Positions 23,613-31,425 of a stretch of DNA of 51,056 nt are shown one piece after another. Made by a program: the position numbers and the translations under genes. Origin of the DNA: Mesorhizobium huakuii (GTDB taxonomy: Bacteria; Pseudomonadota; Alphaproteobacteria; Rhizobiales; Rhizobiaceae). The notes under the pieces were generated by a model, which saw only the letters and a program-made list of their open reading frames with translations, was not told the DNA's origin and did not search any database. The DNA is taken from contig NZ_BSNY01000068.1 of the NCBI RefSeq assembly GCF_030160235.1, forward strand, positions 1-51,056, given 5' to 3'. Position 1 is the stretch's first letter. Every line of letters begins with the position of its first letter.

Positions 23613-25817
23613 ATGATCCGTGCCCTTCACCGCTGGCTGGGCTTGCCGGCCCTGGTTCTTCTGACGCTGCTCGCTGTCAGCGGTGCGGTGCTGTCCATCT
23701 TTCCGGCGGCCGAGCGGATTTCCGCACCTCAGGCGAAACAGTCGATGAGCGTTGCAGACCTTGCCGCGCGCATCCAGGCCGCCTTCCCGGGAGTCGAGCA
23801 GATCCGGCGTTCGCCCTCCGGTCGCTTCACCGCCTACTGGTTCGATGGCGGCACGCCGGTGTCCGCCGTCATCGATCCGGCGACCGGAACCGCTACAGCA
23901 TCGGCCGATCCGAATCCGATGCAGCGCTGGCTCACCAACCTGCACCGCTCGCTGTTCCTTGACGACGCCGGCCGCATCGCCATGGCGGCGGGAGCGGCGG
24001 CTATGCTCGCCCTCGCTGTCTCCGGTTCCATGCTCGTCGCGCGACGCGCCGGCGGGTGGAGACGCTGGTTTGGCCCGCTTCGGGGACCTGTGGCAGGACG
24101 CGTCCATGTCGAGCTTGCGCGGCTCGCAGTACCCGGCCTCCTGCTGTCGGCAGCAACTGCGCTTTGGATGACGGCCTCGACCTTCGGGCTCCTTCCCGAC
24201 AAGGCGGCCCTTGCGGAATTGCCTGCGGCAAGCGGCACAATTGGCGCGCAGCTGACATCGATGCCGCTGCTCGCGGCGACGCCAGTCTCGAGCCTGCGCG
24301 AGCTGAACTTCCCCTATCAGGGAGACGCCACCGACGTCTTTACGCTCAAGACCGACACCGGTACCGGCTACCTCGACCAGGGAACCGGAGCAACGCTAGG
24401 CTGGTCCGGCCTGAGTGGCTGGACGCGTGTCTCCGAAACCATCTACATGATCCACACCGGACAGGGTGCCGCTCTTCTCGGCCTGCTTCTAGGGCTTTCG
24501 GCGCTTGCCGTCCCTGTCATGGGCGCCACCGGGCTCCTCATCTGGTTGGCGAACCTCAAGGGTCGCCCCACAATCCGCGACAATGCCGCACCGGCCCGCG
24601 CTGAGACGGTCATCCTGGTCGGAAGCGAGGGTGGCAGCACCTGGGGTTTTGCGGGGACACTTCACGCGGCGCTGACCAGCGCCGGGCAGCGCGTCCACAC
24701 CGCGCCGATGTCGGCGTTCGACCCGGTCCGCTTTTCCAGCGCGCAACAGTACCTCATACTTGCCGCGACCTATGGCAATGGCGATCCGCCGGCGTCGGCG
24801 AAGGGGTTCCTCGATCGAGTGGCCGGACTTTCCGCCGCGCCACAGGCAAGACTGGCGGTGCTGGGCTTCGGCGATCGGAGCTTCCCGGGCTTCTGCGCCT
24901 ACGCCAGGGCGGTTGCCGCTGCGGCGGAAGGCAAGAGCTGGCCGCTTCTGCTGCCTTTCGAAACGGTGGACCGCCAGTCGCCGCAGGGGTTCACCCGCTG
25001 GGGCCGTGCGCTCGGTGCTGCGCTCGGCGTCGACCTTGAACTGAATCACCAGCCGATCCTGCCCGAGACCAAGACGCTGACGCTGGTTTCGCGACGCGAC
25101 TATGGCCATGAAGTCCAGGCTCCGACCGCGATCCTACGCTTTGCCCTGCCGCCCTTGGCCGTTTGGCAACGCCTGACGAGATACGGGTTCGCACGCTTCG
25201 AACCTGGAGATCTGCTCGGCATCGTGCCGGAGGGATCGCCCGTGCCGCGCTTCTATTCGCTGTCATCAGGCAGCCGGGACGGGTTCGTCGAGATCGTGGT
25301 GCGCAAGCATGTGGGAGGTATCTGCTCGGGCGAACTCATGGCACTCGAACCGGGCGGGACCGTCGCCTCCTTCATGCGCCGCAATCCCACGTTCCGTGTC
25401 AGACGCGACAGCGCTCCCCTGATCCTGATTGGAGCGGGCACCGGAATAGGACCGCTTGCCGGCTTCATCCGCGCCAATACCGCGCGGCGACCGATTCACC
25501 TGTTCTTCGGGATGCGACTTCCCGAAAGCGATTTCCTCTATCGCGAGGAACTCGAAGCCTGGGCGGCCGCTGGCAGGCTATCCAGCCTGTCCACGGCGGT
25601 CTCCCGCGGCGCGCGGCCACGATACGTTCAGGACGCACTGGCCGCTGAGCAGCTCGAAGTCGTCCGCGCAATACGCAAGGGGGCACGCGTCATGGTGTGC
25701 GGCGGGCGGCAGATGGCGGCCGGAGTGGCAGAGGCGATGGCGCGGATACTTGAACCGCTTGGCCTGTCCCCCGCAGTCTTGAAGGCACAGGGGCGCTATG
25801 TCGAAGATGTCTACTGA
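23613..25817 (+). CDS. PepSY membrane protein fused to flavodoxin and NAD(P)H flavin reductase
   Basis: The 734-residue protein has four membrane helices in the N-terminal PepSY-associated part (about 8-30, 110-145, 165-190 and 290-325). A flavodoxin-like domain follows (about 330-470, ETVILVGSEGG start, ATYGNGDPP), then a ferredoxin-NADP reductase-like C-terminal half with FAD motif RFYSLSSG (about 545-552) and nucleotide motif GAGTGIGPLAGF (about 608-619), ending in the typical YVEDVY. It resembles sulfite reductase flavoprotein or cytochrome P450 reductase halves attached to a PepSY membrane anchor. It likely moves electrons from cytoplasmic NAD(P)H across the membrane to periplasmic flavinylated DUF2271. 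It overlaps the ApbE start. Confidence 0.9.
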   Translation: MIRALHRWLGLPALVLLTLLAVSGAVLSIFPAAERISAPQAKQSMSVADLAARIQAAFPGVEQIRRSPSGRFTAYWFDGGTPVSAVIDPATGTATASADPNPMQRWLTNLHRSLFLDDAGRIAMAAGAAAMLALAVSGSMLVARRAGGWRRWFGPLRGPVAGRVHVELARLAVPGLLLSAATALWMTASTFGLLPDKAALAELPAASGTIGAQLTSMPLLAATPVSSLRELNFPYQGDATDVFTLKTDTGTGYLDQGTGATLGWSGLSGWTRVSETIYMIHTGQGAALLGLLLGLSALAVPVMGATGLLIWLANLKGRPTIRDNAAPARAETVILVGSEGGSTWGFAGTLHAALTSAGQRVHTAPMSAFDPVRFSSAQQYLILAATYGNGDPPASAKGFLDRVAGLSAAPQARLAVLGFGDRSFPGFCAYARAVAAAAEGKSWPLLLPFETVDRQSPQGFTRWGRALGAALGVDLELNHQPILPETKTLTLVSRRDYGHEVQAPTAILRFALPPLAVWQRLTRYGFARFEPGDLLGIVPEGSPVPRFYSLSSGSRDGFVEIVVRKHVGGICSGELMALEPGGTVASFMRRNPTFRVRRDSAPLILIGAGTGIGPLAGFIRANTARRPIHLFFGMRLPESDFLYREELEAWAAAGRLSSLSTAVSRGARPRYVQDALAAEQLEVVRAIRKGARVMVCGGRQMAAGVAEAMARILEPLGLSPAVLKAQGRYVEDVY

Positions 25818-26802
25818 TCTTGAGCGCCACGCCCTCAACGGGCCGACGATGGGCACGCGCTGGTCTGCGCTATTCCACGCTCCCTCCGGCTTCGACGTGA
25901 AAGCTCTCCGTGCGGCCCTGCAGGCCGGGGTCGATGAGGTCGATGCGCAGATGTCGACATGGAAACCCGACAGCGATCTGATGCGCCTCAACCGGGCGCC
26001 CGCGGAAGAGTGGGAGACGGTTCCGGGACGCCTTATGGACGTGATCCGGCTGGGACTGAGGATCGGCCGGGAAACGGGTGGTGCCTTCGACATCGGCATG
26101 GGCGACGCGGTGACCGCGTGGGGCTTCGGCCCATTTGAAGCCAGTTCGGATCGAATCCGTAGCGCGATGCAGGCAAGGCGTTTGCCTGCCCCCGACGCGC
26201 TGGAGATCGATGGAGCCAGGGTGAGAAAGCGCGTACCAATTGCGCTCGACCTGAACGGCATTGCTAAGGGTTACGGCGTGGACCGTCTTGCCGAGATCCT
26301 CGGCAGCTTCGGAGTCCGCGACGGGCTCGTGGGCATCGATGGCGAGTTGCGGGCCATGGGCCTCAGGCCCGACGGTGAGGCCTGGACGGTCGCATTGGAG
26401 AAACCGGACCCGCAACGCCGCGCGCCGCATTCAATCCTCGCCTTGCAGGATTGCGCGGTAGCCACGTCCGGCGACTACCGCCACTGGGTCGAGGTACAAG
26501 GCCGACGTCTCTCACACACCATGGATCCGACACGCGGCGCACCACTTACCAAACCTCCGGCGTCGGTCACAGTCCTTGCGCCCACCTGCGCCGAGGCCGA
26601 TGCTTGGGCGACCGCGCTCATGGTACTGGGCCCGGACAAGGGCGGTGATATTGCCCGACGACTGGGGATTGATGCCCTGTTCCTGCTTCGGGGTGAAGCA
26701 GATAGCATCGGCTCCTGCCGGATAGACTGTAGCAGCAAGGTGGTGATCAACTTGGAGGCATCGCGACGTGGGAGACGCTGTAGTAGGTTTCCGAATATAT
26801 GA
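25798..26802 (+). CDS. apbE: ApbE FAD:protein FMN transferase
   Basis: The protein has 334 residues and shows the ApbE pattern: an early MGTRWS, the FAD-binding DLNGIAKGYGVDRL (near 155-168), HTMDPTRGAP (about 239-248) and the Mg-binding Ala/Thr-rich segment APTCAEADAWATALMVLG. ApbE covalently attaches FMN to Ser/Thr of periplasmic partners such as NqrC, RnfG and FMN-binding proteins. No signal peptide is apparent, unlike the periplasmic forms, so modification in the cytoplasm before export is possible. The start overlaps the reductase gene by 20 bases; the ATG at 25807 is an alternative. It sits next to a DUF2271 protein that has a flavinylation motif. Confidence 0.9.
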   Translation: MSKMSTDLERHALNGPTMGTRWSALFHAPSGFDVKALRAALQAGVDEVDAQMSTWKPDSDLMRLNRAPAEEWETVPGRLMDVIRLGLRIGRETGGAFDIGMGDAVTAWGFGPFEASSDRIRSAMQARRLPAPDALEIDGARVRKRVPIALDLNGIAKGYGVDRLAEILGSFGVRDGLVGIDGELRAMGLRPDGEAWTVALEKPDPQRRAPHSILALQDCAVATSGDYRHWVEVQGRRLSHTMDPTRGAPLTKPPASVTVLAPTCAEADAWATALMVLGPDKGGDIARRLGIDALFLLRGEADSIGSCRIDCSSKVVINLEASRRGRRCSRFPNI

Positions 26803-26833
26803 TGCTGAGTTAGATGAGGGCGAGGCGATTGCC

Positions 26834-28135
26834 ATGAACGACGACCTCGAGACTCTGCAGCGGGAGACATTCGACTACTTCGCCCATGAGGCAAACCCAG
26901 CCAACGGTCTCGTTCGTGACAAGACCGAAGCCGACTGGCCCGCAAGCATCGCCGCCACCGGCCTTGCGCTGGGATGCTATCCAGTCGGGGTCAAGCGTGG
27001 CTTCATGAGCCGGAAGGCCGCGGTGGAGCGGACGCTAGCCACGCTACGCTTCTTCTGGAACAGCCCTCACGGTCCTGAGCCGGACGCCACCGGCTATCGC
27101 GGCTTCTATTATCATTTTCTCGACATGCAAACCGGCCGGCGGGCTTGGCGCTGCGAGCTGTCGACCATCGATAGCACCCTGCTGCTGGCGGGTGCATTGG
27201 CGGCTGCCACTTTCTTCGACCGGGACACAAAGGCCGAAACAGAAATCCGGACCTTGGCTGATGCGCTTTACCGTCGGGTCGACTGGCGCTGGGCGCTAAA
27301 CAAAGGAAAGACCGTCACCCACGGTTGGACTCCCGAGGCTGGTTTCCTGAAGTATCGCTGGGAAGGTTACGATGAGGCGCTTCTGCTGTATGTCTTGGGC
27401 CTCGGCTCGCCGACCCACCCTCTGCCTTCCAGCAGTTATACGGCATGGACCGCTACATTCCGATGGCTGAATGTCTACGGTCACGACTATGTCTATGCGG
27501 GACCGTTGTTCATCCATCAACTTTCGCATGTGTGGATTGATCTTCGCGGTCTGCAGGACACTTACATGCGCGGCAAGGGAAGCGACTATTTCGAAAACAG
27601 CCGACGCGCCACTCTTGTCCAGCACCGCTACGCCTTGGAAAATCCACGCGGCTTCGACGGCTACGGAGAATACTGCTGGGGCATTACCGCTAGTGATGGC
27701 CCCGGGCCCTCCACGATCAAACTGAAAGGCATCGAACGCCGGTTCCTTGACTATGCCGCGCGTGGCGTTCCGTTTGGCCCCGACGATGGAACGCTCGCGC
27801 CCTGGGCAGCCGTCACCTCGTTGCCGTTTGCTCCGGAGATCGTGTTGCCGACAATCGCCTTCTGGATCCATAAGGCCAAGCTCAAGTCCAGCAGAACGTA
27901 CGGTTTCGCGTCGTCCTTTAATCCGACGCACCCGCAGGGCAAAGCCAAAGGGGCGTTCGGCTGGTGGGTCTCACCTTGGCATTTCGGCCTCGACGAAGGC
28001 CCCATCGTATTGATGATTGAGAACGTGCGCACCGGACTATTATGGCGGTTGATGCGCTTGTGTCCGTACATTCGTGACGGCCTGCAACGGGCAGGTTTCG
28101 AGGGTGGTTGGTTGGATCAACTTCCCCACACCTGA
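26834..28135 (+). CDS. GH144/glycoamylase-family endo-beta-1,2-glucanase-like protein
   Basis: The 433-residue protein has the alpha/alpha-barrel signatures of this family: YDEALLLYVLGLGSPTHPL, YAGPLFIHQLSHVWIDLRG and GYCWGITASDGPGP-like segments near residues 190-310. The family includes endo-beta-1,2-glucanases and a related domain of cyclic beta-1,2-glucan synthase (NdvB), so a role in beta-1,2-glucan turnover is a reasonable guess. No signal peptide is visible, which suggests a cytoplasmic protein. ATG 26834 avoids overlap with ApbE and has a GAGGCG site; an ATG at 26768 would overlap. It probably ends the operon but has no obvious link to flavin chemistry. Confidence 0.82.
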   Translation: MNDDLETLQRETFDYFAHEANPANGLVRDKTEADWPASIAATGLALGCYPVGVKRGFMSRKAAVERTLATLRFFWNSPHGPEPDATGYRGFYYHFLDMQTGRRAWRCELSTIDSTLLLAGALAAATFFDRDTKAETEIRTLADALYRRVDWRWALNKGKTVTHGWTPEAGFLKYRWEGYDEALLLYVLGLGSPTHPLPSSSYTAWTATFRWLNVYGHDYVYAGPLFIHQLSHVWIDLRGLQDTYMRGKGSDYFENSRRATLVQHRYALENPRGFDGYGEYCWGITASDGPGPSTIKLKGIERRFLDYAARGVPFGPDDGTLAPWAAVTSLPFAPEIVLPTIAFWIHKAKLKSSRTYGFASSFNPTHPQGKAKGAFGWWVSPWHFGLDEGPIVLMIENVRTGLLWRLMRLCPYIRDGLQRAGFEGGWLDQLPHT

Positions 28136-28582
28136 TGCAAACCTCAAGGGACTTGGTTGAACTTCAGCCATCCGCCGCGTCGAAAATCCAGCTATTGCAC
28201 ACAGCTGTGGCCCGCATTTTCGCACTCATGCGCCAATCCTCATTAGCCAACAACCGCGGCCACTCCGGCCCTTTTTGTCGATATCTCGCCGGAAAACTCT
28301 CAGGCGAGAGGGCGGCCATCGAGTATAGCATCGTGCGAAGGATTGCAGAGCGTCGAGTGCTATTTCGGTACTCCACCGGATAATCGAGGGTGCACCCGAC
28401 CCGAGTGTCCCGATCAGTTGCACGGTCACGTTTCGCCGTCCTGATGACGGCAAAAGCCCCTGGGGCAGACCAACGATGTCCTTCCTGGCCATTCAACAAG
28501 AGACTATGAGCAAAGAGCCTGCTTACGACAGATTCACCCCGACAGCCGACGGGCAGTTTTCGGCCCCGCAACCGTCTAATGG
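28136..28582. other. Intergenic region before the recombinase remnant
   Basis: About 450 bases follow the glucanase stop without a convincing gene. Reading frames on the minus strand (for example 28164-28883) look like shadows. No promoter or terminator is clear. Confidence 0.4.
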
Positions 28583-28620
28583 CGTTTCTCCGGTGGCCAA
28601 TCATGGCCGAAGGAGAAACG
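28583..28620 (+). other. Hairpin covering the ribosome binding site of the recombinase
   Basis: Outer arms CGTTTCTCC (28583-28591) and GGAGAAACG (28612-28620) form a 9-pair stem; inside it GGCCA and TGGCC pair around ATCA. The right arm contains the GGAG that would serve the ATG at 28623. This would hide the ribosome binding site, a possible translational control, although the gene is broken. Confidence 0.45.
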
Positions 28621-28622
28621 AA

Positions 28623-29226
28623 ATGGGACACTCGTGCTACGACCTTGCCACCTCCGATCGCCGCGCATGGAATGCAGGCAAGAAGGTTGGAACGAAACGC
28701 CCTCTGAAACCTCGACAGATATGGGCGATACGCTTCTTTCTCGATCGGGAACGGCGTCTGCGAGACAGAGCGCTCTTCGATTTGGCGATCGACAGCAAGT
28801 TGCGCGGCTGCGATCTGGTCAAGATCAAAATCGGCCATCTTGTTGTAGGACCGGAGATCCGAACTCGCGCGATGGTCATCCAACAGAAGACCAGCCGACC
28901 TGTTCAGTTCGAGTTGATGAGCGACGCACGCTCCAGCCTTCTCGCATGGTTGGAGCGACGCGGCGGGGATCGATCCAACGGCTCACATGAGCACAAGGCA
29001 GTATGCTCGCCTCGTCGACGAATGGGTCGAGGCGATCGGCCTTCGGCCAGAGGAATACGGCACTCATTCCCTGCGTCGCACCAAGGCTTCGATCATCTAC
29101 AAAGCGACGGGAAATCTGCGAGCCATCCAGATCTTGCTCGGTCATACGAAGATCGAGAACACGGTCCGCTATCTGGGAGTCGATATAGAGGATGCTCTCG
29201 AACTTGCCGAGGCAACTGAGGTTTGA
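28623..29226 (+). pseudogene. Tyrosine recombinase/phage-type integrase, frameshifted
   Basis: Two frames encode one integrase. The first (28623 to about 28965) reads NAGKKVGTKRPLKPRQIWAI and DLAIDSKLRGCDLVKIKIGHL, the family's usual N-terminal and Arg-I region. The second (from about 28966) reads MSTRQYARLVDEWV, THSLRRTKASIIYK and QILLGHTKIENTVRYLGV, with HxxR and the terminal Tyr in place. The junction falls after ERRGG. Compared with family members about ten codons (the DDWLFPSR segment) are missing there, with a change of frame. The active-site Arg, His, Arg and Tyr would be intact except for the gap. It is probably inactive. Confidence 0.8.
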
Positions 29227-29234
29227 TCAGGAGC

Positions 29235-29257
29235 GGCTCCACTTCACGAGTGGAGCC
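29235..29257 (+). terminator. Hairpin downstream of the recombinase remnant
   Basis: Arms GGCTCCACT and AGTGGAGCC (9 pairs) surround loop TCACG, eight bases after the recombinase stop. A T run is absent, so it is a terminator or transcript-end structure of low confidence. Confidence 0.45.
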
Positions 29258-29265
29258 GTGACCAA

Positions 29266-29347
29266 TTTGCGCCTCATGTCGGTCAAGGAGGCAAACTTTG
29301 CCTCTGCCCGGAAGCGGACATCGCGGGTGTCCATGCTGGTGGTCGCG
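29266..29347 (+). repeat. Diverged repeat, copy A
   Basis: This stretch of about 80 bases aligns with copy B at 31124-31206, beginning TTTGCGCCTC and sharing ATGTCGG, GCAT/AAAC, TTTGCC, GGAAGC, GATGCTGG-like and GGTCGCG blocks, and more weakly with copy C at 39581-39648. It shows no coding sense. The family seems to be a decayed intergenic element. It borders a flavin monooxygenase gene. The remaining bases up to 29583 show nothing else. Confidence 0.6.
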
Positions 29348-29583
29348 ATAGTGTCCTTGCGGTCATTGTTGGGATCGTCTTGCCGATCATCGTAGCCAGA
29401 GCACCCCGCTCATCGATTTGACGGTCGCCCCTAGTGGCCGCTGTTCCAATATCCGCGACCTGCGGCCCGGCATCTGGACCCGTTCGTCATTTTCGGGTGT
29501 CGGCATCCGGACCGGCATCCACTGTCTGAGGGGTGCCCTGCAGGAAATTGCTCTTTCGGGTGAACTCACTGAACAACGACACT

Positions 29584-30867
29584 TCATATCTCGCCGAAAT
29601 AGCGAGCGCGGGCATGTTCGTCCGAGGGAGCCTCCGGCCCCAGCCCTATCGCATCCGGTACACGCGTCGGATCGCGAGCAAACAGTGCAAACGCATGCTC
29701 ACGTCGTCGATCGGCCGCTGCTCCGCGTTCGAACAGCAGGTCCGTCTGCATGGCCTCAAGTCGTCGCATCCGTCCGCAGAAATCGTCATGGTCTTTAGCA
29801 TAAGCCTCCGCCGCCGATCGCCAATCTGAGCTCTCCAGCAATCGGTCCCTCAACAGGCGGACGTCCCGCAGTGTCCTGGACAGGCCACGGCCCCAGGCCG
29901 GGTCAGTGGCGGCCGCAGCATCGCCCACCAGAACAACGCCGTCGCGGTAGGGCTTGTCGACCCACCGATGCGATCCGTCGAAGCTGGCGAAGGGGCCAGC
30001 CTGCCGTGTGCGGTCGAACCAATGGCTCGGAGCGCCCACGTCTTTAAGCTGCCGTATCATTTCCTCTACCGAATGGCGGCCTGACAGCCGCTTTCCCACC
30101 GCATCGTTTCGGTAGATGAGATAAATGCGGTTACGCTGAGGAGCGATACGCATGGCAATCACCATGCGCCCACCCGCTGGATCAAAGAAGAGATTGATCG
30201 TGTTCGCCGACGGTCGGGCCTCGCCGGTAAGGAACTCCGAAAAATTGACATCTCCCTGAAGAACCATTCCCGCTGTAAAGAGTTGGTCTGCTCCACGCTG
30301 CACCTCAAAGCCTAGAGCCGAGCGCAGCCGGGAATCCCGACCGTCCGCCAGAACTACTAAACGGGCAGATAGACCCTTGGCATCGCCGCTGACATGAACC
30401 CGCGGCAAATCTCCAAAAGTCACAGCAGAAACTACTTTCCCACGCATGACTTCGGCACCAAGCGCTTCTGCATTTTTCAACAGAACTGCTTGCATCTCTG
30501 GATGCGGAAACGTCAGGCAGCAAGTCGCAGCCGGGGTCGTAGCCGGCAAATCACGTACCGTTGGCCGCAAGCCGTTGGTGAAATTGGAAAAGTAGGCAAC
30601 TTCGATAGCGCATTTTTTTAGCAGCAACTGGTATACGCCCAACCGGTCCGCCTCGAGACTTCCCCAAGGCATGAGAAGTTCGCCGCGGATGCGGTCCCTG
30701 AACTCCTCCTGCTGTTCAACAATAAGAACTCTGGCCCCGCAACCGGCTAAGGCGATTGCCAGCGACGAACCCGCCAGCCCGCCACCGACTATGATCAAAT
30801 CGTAGTCGGAGCGGATTCCGTCGGACAGCGGAGTCTCGCCATTTGCACCCTCTGGCATGGCCCCCAT
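29584..30867 (-). CDS. FAD-dependent oxidoreductase/monooxygenase
   Basis: The 427-residue protein has the Rossmann dinucleotide motif IIVGGGLAGSSLA (about 25-37) and the second FAD motif VVLVGDAAAATDP (about 310-322), with an aromatic-rich middle. This pattern is shared by PHBH-type FAD monooxygenases, geranylgeranyl reductases and squalene epoxidases; the substrate is not recognisable. It stands alone on the minus strand between two diverged repeats and next to a broken recombinase, so it may be an acquired gene. A start at the fourth codon (30858) is also possible. Codon choice is somewhat less GC-biased than the neighbours. Confidence 0.85.
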   Translation of the reverse strand: MGAMPEGANGETPLSDGIRSDYDLIIVGGGLAGSSLAIALAGCGARVLIVEQQEEFRDRIRGELLMPWGSLEADRLGVYQLLLKKCAIEVAYFSNFTNGLRPTVRDLPATTPAATCCLTFPHPEMQAVLLKNAEALGAEVMRGKVVSAVTFGDLPRVHVSGDAKGLSARLVVLADGRDSRLRSALGFEVQRGADQLFTAGMVLQGDVNFSEFLTGEARPSANTINLFFDPAGGRMVIAMRIAPQRNRIYLIYRNDAVGKRLSGRHSVEEMIRQLKDVGAPSHWFDRTRQAGPFASFDGSHRWVDKPYRDGVVLVGDAAAATDPAWGRGLSRTLRDVRLLRDRLLESSDWRSAAEAYAKDHDDFCGRMRRLEAMQTDLLFERGAAADRRREHAFALFARDPTRVPDAIGLGPEAPSDEHARARYFGEI

Positions 30868-31425
30868 CTGCTGAATATTGCAATTTGCTAATATAGTGAA
30901 CTCGGGTCAGCACTGAGTCAAACCTCTCCGGCGAGCCGGGGCCGTCAACTTCGAGTGCGCGCGTTCAATCGGGACCTGAGCCGCGCGAATGGTATTATGG
31001 CCAGCGGCATAGAAAGAACGCAGCCTGCAGGCCGGACACCTGCCGGCACCAACTAGCAAAGACAAAGCCCAGAACTCCTTGCTAAGGGAGGCGTCCATAA
31101 ACGACCCAAACCTGCTGGTCAGCTTTGCGCCTCGATGTCGGCCAAAGAAGCATCATTTGCCCCCACCTGGAAGCAGACGTTGTGAAACGCGATGCTGGAG
31201 GTCGCGGTGAACCCGTGAGGGGTCAGTCGTCAACGTCCGCTTCGTGACTTTGACGGACATGGCAACTGAAGGGAGCGACGGTACAACCTGGTTCCGGTCC
31301 CGAGATCTGAGACGCTCGTGCAGAGGAGCCCTCTTGGCATCCCGGCCCTGCGGACTGATGCGCAGCTTCTTTAGATATAGGATAGGATTAGCCGATATTC
31401 ATCGGAAAAAAGGAGCCGGAAAGTC
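30868..31425. other. Intergenic region between the monooxygenase and the hybrid kinase
   Basis: These 558 bases contain repeat copy B (31124-31206) and no credible gene; short frames such as 31244-31429 lack family features. The last 20 bases carry the AAGGAGC site for the kinase ATG at 31426. Confidence 0.45.
31124..31206 (+). repeat. Diverged repeat, copy B
   Basis: Homologous to copy A, in the same orientation, with an identity I would estimate by eye at about 65-70%. Both lie just outside the monooxygenase gene, as remnants of direct repeats flanking an inserted segment or as members of a dispersed intergenic family. Confidence 0.55.

Noticed and set aside
28164-28883. 239-residue minus-strand frame over the recombinase
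   Set aside because: It lies opposite sequence that clearly encodes the recombinase N terminus; no recognisable family.
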